NCBI GenBank assembly: GCA_017480035.1
Contig: JAFVBJ010000002.1
Location: 1 to 64,000, forward strand
Direction: 5' to 3'
DNA: 64,000 nucleotides
From: Candidatus Saccharimonadota bacterium
GTDB lineage: Bacteria > Patescibacteriota > Saccharimonadia > Saccharimonadales > Saccharimonadaceae
Below the pieces are notes generated by a model. It ran no database searches and was not told the origin of the DNA. It was given only the letters and a program-made list of their open reading frames with translations. The translations under genes and the position numbers were made by a program. Below, in pieces: positions 1 to 6,645 of the stretch. Every line of letters starts with the position of its first letter. Position 1 is the stretch's first letter.

Positions 1-128
1 CGCCCGTCAAACCATGAGAGTCACCAACACCCGAAGTCCGCCTCGGCGGCCTAAGGTGGGGGAGATGATTGGGGTTAAGTCGTAACAAGGCATCGGTACG
101 AGAACGTGTCGATGGATTACCTCCTTTC
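1..128 (+). rRNA. rrs: 16S rRNA, 3' end only
   Basis: The window opens inside a 16S rRNA gene. The conserved AAGTCGTAACAAGG block lies near position 75, helix 45 follows, and the gene ends in the anti-Shine-Dalgarno sequence CCTCCTTT at about 121-128. The helix 45 arms (CATCG near 91, CGATG near 109) pair with each other, so the gene looks functional. Two details differ from the usual consensus: the helix 45 loop reads AGAA rather than GGAA, and the tail reads GGATTACC rather than GGATCACC. The exact mature 3' end is inferred. No 23S or 5S gene follows. Confidence 0.95.
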
Positions 129-285
129 TTGAGAAGGATTTGATGCGCCTGAAACGGAAACGTCGCAGGTAGCTAGGTCGGTCGTAATTGTGCTAAGCAA
201 GCTTGAAGCATAATATTTCCCGAAAGGGTACGACATTAAAGCTTAACAATAGAGATGAATGAAGATTGCACAACTGAGTTGTTAA
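129..285 (+). other. Spacer downstream of 16S rRNA
   Basis: Non-coding spacer between the 16S end and the first rod element. It contains a possible long-range stem (GTCGTA near 180 with TACGAC near 229) that may be part of rRNA maturation. I see no tRNA, no 23S start and no gene in it. Confidence 0.6.
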
Positions 286-392
286 AAAACTTGTTAAAAT
301 CGCCCATCTCGGCGATTTTTTCATTTCGCTCGGCAAGTAGCCGCGCTTCAATGAAATAAATCACCAATCTGAACGATTTTACCTAAGTTTTT
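286..392 (+). repeat. Rod element A (16S-associated double palindrome)
   Basis: Long imperfect inverted repeat. The core, 296-380, pairs AAAATCG with CGATTTT. The outer arms AAAACTT (about 287-292) and AAGTTTT (about 385-391) extend the stem. The left half, 297-321, is itself a hairpin followed by six T and could terminate the 16S transcript. The apical part carries TCGCTC, the stem CGGC/GCCG around loop AAGTA, and CGCTTC. The same organisation recurs after tRNA-Ile, tRNA-Ala, tRNA-Asn and tRNA-Ser. Confidence 0.8.
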
Positions 393-400
393 AGGTGTGG

Positions 401-406
401 TATAAT
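401..406 (+). promoter_or_regulatory. -10 box of a probable leaderless promoter
   Basis: A perfect TATAAT ends six bases before the ATG at 413, so the predicted transcript would start at or next to the start codon. This spacing is repeated across the window. Confidence 0.7.
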
Positions 407-412
407 ATGCTT

Positions 413-667
413 ATGGTTGATTTTTTGACCGATGTCGCTGGTCTGTCGATGATAATAGGGGTAATTTCGATGTACTATGGTCTTTCGATGTATAAATGGA
501 GCCCGGGTTGGAGAATAATTGCGGCGCCATTGGCAATTTTAGGAGTGATGGAACTGGCAGTAGCTCTGACAATTTTGGTGAATGCGACAATGGGGATTCT
601 GGTGATTTTCTTGTTTGGTGGAGTAACGAGCTACGCATTATTTAGAATCGGTCAAGAAAATATGTAA
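413..667 (+). CDS. Small hydrophobic membrane protein
   Basis: An 84-residue protein, almost entirely hydrophobic, with two or three predicted membrane segments (about residues 8-25, 33-52 and 55-74) and a short polar tail. No family is recognised. I chose the ATG at 413 rather than an upstream GTG at 395 or ATG at 407, because a TATAAT box occupies 401-406 and transcription should start near 413. It lies 13 bases before a second small membrane protein, and the two probably form an operon. Function is unknown. Confidence 0.7.
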   Translation: MVDFLTDVAGLSMIIGVISMYYGLSMYKWSPGWRIIAAPLAILGVMELAVALTILVNATMGILVIFLFGGVTSYALFRIGQENM

Positions 668-680
668 AAAGGAGAAAAAA

Positions 681-914
681 ATGGAAATTTTCACAGATTT
701 ATCAAAATATTCAACGATTTTTGCTATAGTTGGGGCGGTGCTTTTTGTGATTGGGATGCTGGTTCGGGGAGGGAACCAAGAAAAAAAGACCGGAACGAGT
801 GTGATTTCGATGTTGATTATTACAATTGGGGTGATTTTGTTGCTGTTTGCGGCATCAAATTGGATTATGCAAAGTTTGAAAGATTGGAACGTGTTCTCTG
901 AGAGGATGTTGTGA
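681..914 (+). CDS. Small two-helix membrane protein
   Basis: A 77-residue protein with two clear membrane helices (about residues 12-28 and 41-62), separated by a short charged loop rich in Lys, Asn and Gly. The start has a good Shine-Dalgarno sequence (AAGGAG, 669-674). It follows the preceding small membrane protein by 13 bases, so the two are likely co-transcribed. The stop codon abuts the promoter of the next gene. No family is recognised; a role in the envelope is only a guess from the topology. Confidence 0.7.
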   Translation: MEIFTDLSKYSTIFAIVGAVLFVIGMLVRGGNQEKKTGTSVISMLIITIGVILLLFAASNWIMQSLKDWNVFSERML

Positions 915-924
915 TATAATAGAT

Positions 925-969
925 ATGTTATCGGGTGTGGAGGTAAGGTACTTTTTGTATCAATTCTAG
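925..969 (+). CDS. Possible 14-residue leader ORF
   Basis: A TATAAT box at 915-920 is followed four bases later by an ATG that opens a 14-codon frame (MLSGVEVRYFLYQF). It ends 31 bases before the GTG of the next gene. It could be a translated leader or chance. Nothing else supports it. Confidence 0.25.
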   Translation: MLSGVEVRYFLYQF

Positions 970-1000
970 CACTGATTTTTCTTTGAAAGGGGGTGACTGA

Positions 1001-2080
1001 GTGGAGAGTCTGAGGGATGAGCTGTTTTTCTGTCTGGTGGATAAGACTAAAGTGCTTGGTCACCAGGTGTCGTTTCAAGAGATGAGCGATGATTCAAATA
1101 TGCCAGAGCCAAATGACTACGCTTATTATTACGGTTCATTTTTAGAAGCAGCGAGACAAGCATGGGAAATTGTTAAGATGGGTGATGACGAAATTACTAG
1201 ACTGAAGGAGGAAAAAGCGAAGGGGGTGATTATTGTGTCTGGGAGGCAATATAGACAGCTTAGTCCGGAACGGACAGAGGCAGTTGTATCCGAGGTGGTC
1301 GACATGTATATTGCGGCCGACGGACAGATGCCGTCCAAGCGTGATTTGAAGAAGAATCGATATATTTCAGAGAAAGAAGTCTCAGTTCTTCGGCAGAATG
1401 GAGAGATTTCTGAATTCAAAATTCGGAAATTAGCAGAAGAAAAGACTGGTCGGACGTTTTTGACGCAAGTAGAACGACAAAAAGCGGCTGCGGCTGAGTC
1501 GCGAAAGCGGCGACTAGCTATGATTGCGGCAGCAAAGGAAGCTGAAGAGAAGCTATCGAAAGTCGAAATGGAACCCGTAGTTGAGACCCAGGAAGAGGTG
1601 AATAAAATGGGAGAAGAGAAAAAAGCAAAGAGGTACACGTCGGAAGAATGCAAGGAGCTCTTAAGGAAGGCTTGCCGTGAGACACGGCATGTTCTGACGC
1701 AGGCGGAAGTGAACGAATTGTCGAAAACTGGAGAGCTTCCGGGATGGGGAACGCTTCAGCGGCAGGTTGGACCTTGGTGGCACTGGGGCGAGATGTTTAA
1801 TGTTCCGTTTGCAAACGAGAAGGTTGAGCGAATCGCGGCTGTGAAACTGCAGGAGGAAGAAAAAGATAGGCTTGCATTGGAACTCGCGAAAGAGGCAGAA
1901 AATGTTTCTGCTGAAGCTGAACCCGTCACTTCTGAGGAAATAGCGCCTCCGCCGGTTCTGGTTGAGCCGGAGGAAGAGAAAGTTGAGACTAGAGAAGGTC
2001 TTGAGTTGCGCGAGATTCCGATTCGGCTGATTATCCCGGTGGGAATCAAGGGAACAGTGCAAATTTCACTTGAATTTTAG
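1001..2080 (+). CDS. Repeat protein with homing-endonuclease-associated-type repeats
   Basis: A 359-residue cytoplasmic protein. Three stretches (about residues 8-58, 88-148 and 213-270) share a pattern of helices followed by a 'xMPs...Y...G.w..a' type motif. This resembles the HNH-associated helix-turn-helix repeats often found next to homing endonucleases, though no nuclease domain is present here. Between the repeats are Lys/Glu/Ala-rich helical linkers and a Pro/Glu-rich segment near 300-335. The GTG start is chosen because a strong Shine-Dalgarno sequence (AAAGGGGGTGA) precedes it. A stem-loop terminator follows. DNA binding is an inference; the function is unknown. Confidence 0.6.
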   Translation: MESLRDELFFCLVDKTKVLGHQVSFQEMSDDSNMPEPNDYAYYYGSFLEAARQAWEIVKMGDDEITRLKEEKAKGVIIVSGRQYRQLSPERTEAVVSEVVDMYIAADGQMPSKRDLKKNRYISEKEVSVLRQNGEISEFKIRKLAEEKTGRTFLTQVERQKAAAAESRKRRLAMIAAAKEAEEKLSKVEMEPVVETQEEVNKMGEEKKAKRYTSEECKELLRKACRETRHVLTQAEVNELSKTGELPGWGTLQRQVGPWWHWGEMFNVPFANEKVERIAAVKLQEEEKDRLALELAKEAENVSAEAEPVTSEEIAPPPVLVEPEEEKVETREGLELREIPIRLIIPVGIKGTVQISLEF

Positions 2081-2097
2081 AATTGATGAGCGTTTTA

Positions 2098-2125
2098 CCC
2101 CGGCTGTAGTTTGGCCGGGGTTTTC
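2098..2125 (+). terminator. Intrinsic terminator
   Basis: Perfect CCCCGGC/GCCGGGG stem (2098-2104 with 2114-2120) followed by TTTT, directly after the preceding gene. Confidence 0.85.
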
Positions 2126-2198
2126 GTGTAATGTTTTTGTCGAATATGTAATGTAATATGTATTGTAAAAATATAACATGTATGATATAATGTTAGAT

Positions 2199-3233
2199 AT
2201 GAATACTGAAAAGAAAATATTAAGACTATTTGAAGAATTGAATATCCCACTACCTGTAGGTGAAATTGCAATTAGAGTTGATAAGACAAGACCGTATGTG
2301 AGTTCTGTTTTGAAGAAGATGCTTGATGCGGGACTAGTTGAGAATAGGCGTGATGGAAAAAATATTTTGTATTCAAAAAAACAAAAAGATACAGTGCTTC
2401 TGGATGTAATGCTTAGTAATGACCACTTGAATGAGAGTGATGTCTATTTTCGAGTGGATAGAAATCGGGAATTTTATGACGGAGTAAGTGAATCTGCAAG
2501 AGCGGTTTTTTCGTATGCTTTTCAGGAGATATTAAATAATGCGATTGAACATTCAGAGAGCGACAGGATTTGGGTTAAGGTAAGTAAGAGTGAAGAAAAA
2601 TTAAAATATATCATCAGGGATTTTGGGATTGGGATATATCGAAATGTAAAAAATAAATATGGGCTTCAATCGGATTATGATGCGGCATTGGAAATTCTTA
2701 AAGGGAAAAATACGACGATGCCAGATGAGCATACTGGTATGGGGGTGTTCTTTTCTTCGCAAATTGCTGATCGGATTGAGATAAAAAGCTTTGGATTGGC
2801 GTTTGTTCGAGAAAATATCTTGGGCGAACCGGATGTAACACTGCTGGAAGACGGAAAAGAAGTAAATGGCACGGAAGTACAGTTTGAAATATCAACCAAT
2901 AGTAGCAAAAGTGTGACTAGGATTTTTCAAAATTTTTCGATTGATAAAGAAGAGGGTGGTTTTGACCGTACGGAAATAACAATTAAACTTTATCAGAAAA
3001 ATATTGCATTTGTTTCTCGGTCACAGGCGAGAATGCTGCTTGTTGGTCTTGATAAATTCAAGAAAGTAACTTTGGATTTCAGAGGAGTTGATAATATTGG
3101 GCAAGCTTTTGCAGATGAAATATTTAGAGTATATAAGGTCAGGCATCCAGAGGTGGAGTTTGAATGCGTGAATGCAAACAGGGCCGTGAGATTTATGATT
3201 GAGTTAGCTGAGAGCGGAGAAAGGATGCTTTAA
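2199..3233 (+). CDS. HTH / HATPase / STAS-like regulator
   Basis: A 344-residue protein in three parts. Residues 1-65 are a winged-helix DNA-binding domain of MarR type. Residues ~85-205 are a GHKL ATPase domain with the N box (EILNNAIEHS), a G1 box (DFGIGI) and a G2-like HTGMG. Residues ~235-340 resemble the STAS-like DUF4325 domain. This order is known from uncharacterised regulators that may work like anti-sigma-factor kinases fused to their STAS partner. The start is the ATG seven bases after TATAAT (2186-2191). It overlaps the next gene as TAATG, so the two are translationally coupled. The target is unknown. Confidence 0.75.
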   Translation: MNTEKKILRLFEELNIPLPVGEIAIRVDKTRPYVSSVLKKMLDAGLVENRRDGKNILYSKKQKDTVLLDVMLSNDHLNESDVYFRVDRNREFYDGVSESARAVFSYAFQEILNNAIEHSESDRIWVKVSKSEEKLKYIIRDFGIGIYRNVKNKYGLQSDYDAALEILKGKNTTMPDEHTGMGVFFSSQIADRIEIKSFGLAFVRENILGEPDVTLLEDGKEVNGTEVQFEISTNSSKSVTRIFQNFSIDKEEGGFDRTEITIKLYQKNIAFVSRSQARMLLVGLDKFKKVTLDFRGVDNIGQAFADEIFRVYKVRHPEVEFECVNANRAVRFMIELAESGERML

Positions 3234-3766
3234 TGGAAGATACAAGAAATTTAGTCGACGAATATAAAGGGCTTTCGAACGAAGAAGTTTTTGAGAAATT
3301 ATCAGAGAGACGGAATGAACTCGAGATTGCAATCGAAAATGTTTCGCATGATTTTAACGCGGGGACGATTGTTCGAAATGCGAATAATTTTAATGCTTCG
3401 AAGGTGCATATTGTCGGGCGGCGAAAATATAATCGTCGGGGAGCGATGTGTACGGATAAATACCTTGAGATTTGCTATTGGCCGAGCGTTGAAGAATTCA
3501 TTGCGGACCAGAGGTCGAGAGGAAGGGAAGTGGTCGCGATTGAAAATAATGTTCCGGGGTGTAAACCGCTAGCAGGGAAGAATTTTTCGGAGAAGACGAC
3601 ACTGCTTTTTGGGGGCGAGAGCGACGGGCTTTCTGAAGAAATTCTAAAAGAAGTCGATGATATTCGATTTATTGAGAGTTTTGGATCGACGAGAAGTGTC
3701 AATGTCGGAGTCGCAAGCGGGATAGCGATGTATGAGTGGGCGAAACAGAATGTAATTAGCGTTTGA
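3233..3766 (+). CDS. TrmH/SpoU-family RNA 2'-O-methyltransferase
   Basis: A 177-residue SPOUT-fold methylase expected to transfer a methyl group from SAM to a ribose 2'-OH in tRNA or rRNA. The family motifs are visible: an N-terminal N-R motif (GTIVRNANNF), the middle FGGESDGL, and the C-terminal SVNVGVASGIAMYEW that forms the knotted SAM site. The length fits single-domain TrmL/TrmH-like enzymes. The start codon overlaps the upstream stop codon (TAATG). Its 3' end overlaps a convergent membrane-protein gene by 11 bases. The exact RNA target cannot be told from sequence. Confidence 0.85.
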   Translation: MEDTRNLVDEYKGLSNEEVFEKLSERRNELEIAIENVSHDFNAGTIVRNANNFNASKVHIVGRRKYNRRGAMCTDKYLEICYWPSVEEFIADQRSRGREVVAIENNVPGCKPLAGKNFSEKTTLLFGGESDGLSEEILKEVDDIRFIESFGSTRSVNVGVASGIAMYEWAKQNVISV

Positions 3767-3989
3767 AAACGAGATTGACGAAAAAGGTAAGGATGAGAGT
3801 GTGGAGGTTTGCCATGACAGCAAGACCGAGACCAACGCCAATCATGCCCCAGAACTTCACGCGATCGTATGAGGAGACGCCAGAAAGCATCGTGTCAGAG
3901 ATTTTTTGATAGTTGGCGACGACGGCGCCGCTGGCTGCGAGGATGATTAAACCTGTGATCATCCAGCCAATACTAAAATTCCAGTCCAT
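3756..3989 (-). CDS. Small membrane protein with two helices
   Basis: A 77-residue protein with two membrane helices (about residues 8-26 and 48-72) joined by a polar loop. The ATG chosen is six bases from a minus-strand TATAAT (+ strand 3996-4001), which suggests a leaderless transcript; longer upstream starts would run into the tRNA-Ile gene. The 3' end overlaps the methylase gene on the other strand by 11 bases. No family is recognised. Confidence 0.65.
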   Translation of the reverse strand: MDWNFSIGWMITGLIILAASGAVVANYQKISDTMLSGVSSYDRVKFWGMIGVGLGLAVMANLHTLILTFFVNLVFKR

Positions 3990-4076
3990 AAGTATATTAT
4001 ACGGCATTTTGGGAAAATATGGAAGATTTAGGGTTGATTTTTTTCGAAAAATGGGGTAGAATAAGGAAAGACTGCT

Positions 4077-4153
4077 GGGGATATAGCTCAGCTGGTTAGA
4101 GCGCGTCACTGATAATGACGAGGTCTGTGGTTCAAGTCCACATATCCCCACCA
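4077..4153 (+). tRNA. tRNA-Ile (GAT)
   Basis: Cloverleaf with acceptor GGGGATA/TATCCCC, D-arm TAGCTCAG, anticodon stem CGTCA/TGACG with loop CTGATAA (anticodon GAT) and T-arm GGTTCAAGTCC. The CCA end is encoded. Rod element B begins at the very next base. This tRNA usually lies between 16S and 23S genes; here it is about 4 kb from the 16S end. Confidence 0.95.
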
Positions 4154-4236
4154 AAATCGTCCATCTCGGCAATTTTCGGAACTCGCTCGATAAAAAATCG
4201 CGCTTCGTTCCGAGAAAATACCAATCTGAACGATTT
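4154..4236 (+). repeat. Rod element B (tRNA-Ile-associated)
   Basis: An 83-base inverted repeat filling the gap between tRNA-Ile and tRNA-Ala. The outer stem is AAATCGT/ACGATTT. It has the symmetric ATCT/ATCT internal loop, the inner stem GGAAC/GTTCC and an apical stem CGAT/ATCG around AAAAA, flanked by TCGCT and CGCTTC. The base changes relative to element A are compensated in the apical stem. Confidence 0.85.
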
Positions 4237-4257
4237 GAAGATTAAAAGTCAAGATAT

Positions 4258-4334
4258 GGGGCAATAGCTCAGCTGATTAGAGCGCCGCCTTTGCAAGGCG
4301 GAGGTCCAGGGTTTGAATCCCTGTTGCTCCACCA
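4258..4334 (+). tRNA. tRNA-Ala (TGC)
   Basis: Acceptor GGGGCAA/TTGCTCC, anticodon stem CCGCC/GGCGG with loop TTTGCAA (anticodon TGC), and an encoded CCA. It follows tRNA-Ile with rod element B between them, and rod element C starts at the base after its CCA. Confidence 0.95.
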
Positions 4335-4442
4335 AATTTCAAGTTAGAATCGCCTATCTCGGCGATTTTTTCGTTTCGCTCGATGAGAAATCGCGCTTCA
4401 ACGAAAGAAATCACCAATCTAGGCGATTCTACTCTTGAAATT
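4335..4442 (+). repeat. Rod element C (tRNA-Ala-associated)
   Basis: A 108-base inverted repeat starting next to the tRNA-Ala CCA. The outer arms AATTTCAAG (4335-4343) and CTTGAAATT (4434-4442) are perfect. The core AGAATCGCC/GGCGATTCT (4346 and 4430 ends), the ATCT/ATCT loop, the inner stem CGTT/AACG and the apical stem CGAT/ATCG around GAGAA match the family. A shorter fragment of the right half (GCGCTTCGCAAG) follows at about 4455-4466. Confidence 0.85.
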
Positions 4443-4468
4443 GAAAAAAGGAATCGCGCTTCGCAAGA

Positions 4469-4506
4469 AAAAATATCCTCAGTCTCAACACCGAGGATAT
4501 TTTTCA
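4469..4506. terminator. Terminator, works on either strand
   Basis: AAATATCCTC and GAGGATATTT form a perfect stem with A-runs before and T-runs after, so it can end transcription in both directions. It lies 3' of the minus-strand KGG-repeat gene. Confidence 0.85.
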
Positions 4507-4519
4507 TTTCTAGGGTAGA

Positions 4520-4723
4520 TTAAGCAGCTTTCTTTGCAGGACCACGTTTTGAGAGACGGCCACCCTTTGCGCCAGCGAGGCGAGCGAGGGTTGGATTTGC
4601 AGCGAAGCCACCTGTGTGACCAAGACGACCACCTTTTGCACCGATACGAGCATAAAATTCTTTGCCGTATTTTGCTTTATTGGTTTGTGCAGCCTTGATG
4701 CCACCAGCTTTTGTTCCAGCCAT
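4520..4723 (-). CDS. KGG-repeat small basic protein
   Basis: A 67-residue, very basic, Gly-rich protein. Two copies of an 'A-K-G-G-R-L' motif resemble the stress-induced KGG repeat (GsiB-like) family, whose members are hydrophilic and linked to stress. The start MAGTKAGG is chosen over an upstream ATG because a Shine-Dalgarno sequence (AGAAGGAAG) lies just before it. A bidirectional terminator follows. Binding to nucleic acid is possible given the charge but is not shown. Confidence 0.75.
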   Translation of the reverse strand: MAGTKAGGIKAAQTNKAKYGKEFYARIGAKGGRLGHTGGFAANPTLARLAGAKGGRLSKRGPAKKAA

Positions 4724-4898
4724 GTTATTCTTCCTTCTGCCCACCAATTAATTAAATTTCAAGGTTAATGATTACATTATATCATACTGCTTTAGTTTTG
4801 TCAATAGTACTTATGGCATAAAATTACCGAACAAGTTTTTTGAAATGATTTGCGAAATATTCGCGTTGTGATATACTTAAGAGGAATACGGAGGTTTT

Positions 4899-5297
4899 AT
4901 GAAAAAAAGTAGCAAAGCCCAGAAGATGGATGATTATCAGACGGCGGCGCTGAAATATGACACTTATTCGGCTTATCGAGATGGGTTGATGAAGTATAGC
5001 AAAGACGGAATAATGGTCGCGACAGAGAATGGACTGCTTGAAAAAGCTTTAGGTTTGCCTGGAGAGGCTGGTGAAGCGGCAGATAAATTTAAGAAAATTT
5101 TGCGTGATAAAAATGGGGTGATTTCGTTGGCGGATAGAGATGAAATCGTGAAAGAACTCGGGGACGTGCTTTGGTATATAGCGATGATTGCAGAATATCT
5201 TGAGGTGCCGCTTTCAGAGGTGGCGGAAACAAATCTCGATAAATTGGAATCGAGATTGAAGCGAAAAAAAATTCACGGAGAAGGGGATAACCGCTAA
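4899..5297 (+). CDS. MazG-like nucleotide pyrophosphohydrolase
   Basis: A 132-residue all-helical protein with the MazG metal-binding pattern: GEAGEAADKFKK near residue 57 (ExxE) and KELGDVLWYIA near residue 90 (ExxD). The family hydrolyses (d)NTPs to monophosphates and pyrophosphate, mostly as house-cleaning. The length fits single-domain family members. A strong Shine-Dalgarno sequence (GGAGG) lies before the ATG. The 3' end overlaps a convergent gene by four bases. Substrate preference cannot be predicted. Confidence 0.85.
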   Translation: MKKSSKAQKMDDYQTAALKYDTYSAYRDGLMKYSKDGIMVATENGLLEKALGLPGEAGEAADKFKKILRDKNGVISLADRDEIVKELGDVLWYIAMIAEYLEVPLSEVAETNLDKLESRLKRKKIHGEGDNR

Positions 5298-5731
5298 AGT
5301 TCGCAATTTGGACAGTGGTATACACCGTCGGCGGTCTGGTATCTGGTCAGGCCGCACTTTTTGCACTTTGATTTCTGGTGGAGCCAATCGCGGTAAGAAT
5401 CGAGCTCGGTTTCGGCGAGATTTTCATTATAGAAAAGTCGGTAGCGATCCTGCCATGCGGGATGTTCTTTAATAAGTTGTTTGGCGCGCTGCCAGGCCTC
5501 AGATTCCATCTTCAGTCGTTCAACGTCTGTTTTATAGCCTTTGTGGTTTGATAGGGCGTGTCCGAGCTCGTGGAGCGTCAGAAGGGCAAAATCTTCAAAG
5601 GAATAATCCGTTTTTGCTTCATAAAAAATCGAATTTGGAGCTTTCCATTTGAAACGTGTCGATGGAATAAAATTAAATTGCCCAAATTCAGATTTTAGTT
5701 CAGCGATAAATTCATCGTCTGGACTTGCCAT
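5294..5731 (-). CDS. SprT/IrrE-like HExxH protein with zinc ribbon
   Basis: About 145 residues. A zinc-peptidase motif HELGHALSNH lies near residue 54, followed by a helix with a possible third ligand (ESEAW). The C-terminus is a treble-clef-like zinc ribbon (CKKCG...CPNC). This resembles small SprT or ImmA-type metallopeptidases. The start is set at an ATG inside the end of the upstream ROK kinase gene, giving a 20-base overlap; an ATG at 5746 is also possible. The overlap suggests co-translation with the kinase. The substrate is unknown. Confidence 0.7.
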   Translation of the reverse strand: MASPDDEFIAELKSEFGQFNFIPSTRFKWKAPNSIFYEAKTDYSFEDFALLTLHELGHALSNHKGYKTDVERLKMESEAWQRAKQLIKEHPAWQDRYRLFYNENLAETELDSYRDWLHQKSKCKKCGLTRYQTADGVYHCPNCEL

Positions 5732-6533
5732 AGAGGTAGGCTCCATAAATCACGGATTCTTGAGGGTGTTTGGCGGGGTAGATTGGCGGTAATTCAAAGG
5801 ATTTGCCGAGATTCGCGGCGAGGAGTCTTTTTAGCGTGGTTTCAAAACCAGGGAAGACAGCAATGATTGGACCAGAGAGGACGATTTGGTCTGGATGATG
5901 TTGTTTGATGAGGTCAGTGAGGCCGAGCGAAAAGCGACAAGCGACGTCGTCGAGAGCGGATTTTTTCTCGATTTTGGTGACATCGAGGTCGTTGTTGGCG
6001 GCACGGATAGCTTTGCTGCTAGAGATTTTTTCCCATTCGTTTCGGACGCCTTTATAGGTGTATTTTTTATGTCCAGGTTCAAAATCGGCAGATTCGCGGG
6101 CGAGATGACCTTCTCTGATAATGCCGCCACCGATGCCAGTACCAAAGGTCAAATAAACGGTCTTTCCAGAATAATTTTGACATTCGTAAAGTGCGCCGAG
6201 ATCAGCATCGTTTTTGTAGAAAATTTTGCAATTTACTTTCTTATTTTTGAATATATTTTTTATATGAGATTCGATTTCAGGACCATTCCACTCAGGAAGA
6301 TTGACGGCATGGCCGGGGTGACCGTTCTCAAGGACTCCAGGATAAGAGAAAACGACGGCATGAACGGAGTTGCGATGGAGAGGAAGAACGCGAGGAAGAT
6401 GGCGGTTTATTTCAGAAAGCCATTTTTCGGGGTCTTGATGAGACTTCATTTTTAAGCGTTTTAAGAGACGGCCATGTTCAGAAAACAGGGCAAGAAGCGT
6501 TTTTGTACCTCCGATATCGATTGCGATATACAT
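5712..6533 (-). CDS. ROK-family sugar kinase without the zinc motif
   Basis: A 273-residue ROK kinase, expected to phosphorylate a sugar such as glucose with ATP. The phosphate-1 motif DIGGTKT (residues 6-12), the ND dyad (KNDAD) and FGTGIGGG are present, as is the EPGH catalytic-site segment. The family's CxCGxxGC zinc site after that segment is absent: the equivalent stretch KYTYKGVRNEWE has no cysteine. A minus-strand TAAAAT six bases before the ATG suggests leaderless transcription. The last codons overlap the peptidase gene. The actual substrate is uncertain. Confidence 0.8.
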   Translation of the reverse strand: MYIAIDIGGTKTLLALFSEHGRLLKRLKMKSHQDPEKWLSEINRHLPRVLPLHRNSVHAVVFSYPGVLENGHPGHAVNLPEWNGPEIESHIKNIFKNKKVNCKIFYKNDADLGALYECQNYSGKTVYLTFGTGIGGGIIREGHLARESADFEPGHKKYTYKGVRNEWEKISSSKAIRAANNDLDVTKIEKKSALDDVACRFSLGLTDLIKQHHPDQIVLSGPIIAVFPGFETTLKRLLAANLGKSFELPPIYPAKHPQESVIYGAYLYGKSRR

Positions 6534-6577
6534 ATTGATATTTTAGCACAAATTTGATATAATAATCAACAATATTC

Positions 6578-6625
6578 GGGTTCACTCAAGAGAGGAAAAT
6601 CGTTTTTTCTTTTCTTGAGTGAGCC
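6578..6625 (+). promoter_or_regulatory. Hairpin leader of rpsA
   Basis: After TATAAT at 6558-6563, the leader folds into a stem of GGTTCACTCAAGA with TCTTGAGTGAGCC, extended by A-rich/T-rich arms. It ends just before the Shine-Dalgarno sequence GAAGGAAGG. It could be a site for S1 autoregulation, as known in enterobacteria; that role is inferred only. Confidence 0.5.
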
Positions 6626-6645
6626 TGAAGGAAGGAAAAAAATTA

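Noticed and set aside
129-4076. 23S or 5S rRNA downstream of 16S
   Set aside because: The region is filled with protein genes, and no 23S-like sequence is recognisable.
4154-4442. Rods near tRNAs as a CRISPR array or attachment sites
   Set aside because: No direct repeat-spacer pattern is seen, and no integrase or duplicated tRNA 3' end is in the window. The inverted-repeat pattern fits a structured element better.
5886-6455. 189-codon + strand frame
   Set aside because: It is antisense to the ROK kinase, which has clear motifs. No ribosome-binding site or family pattern is present.
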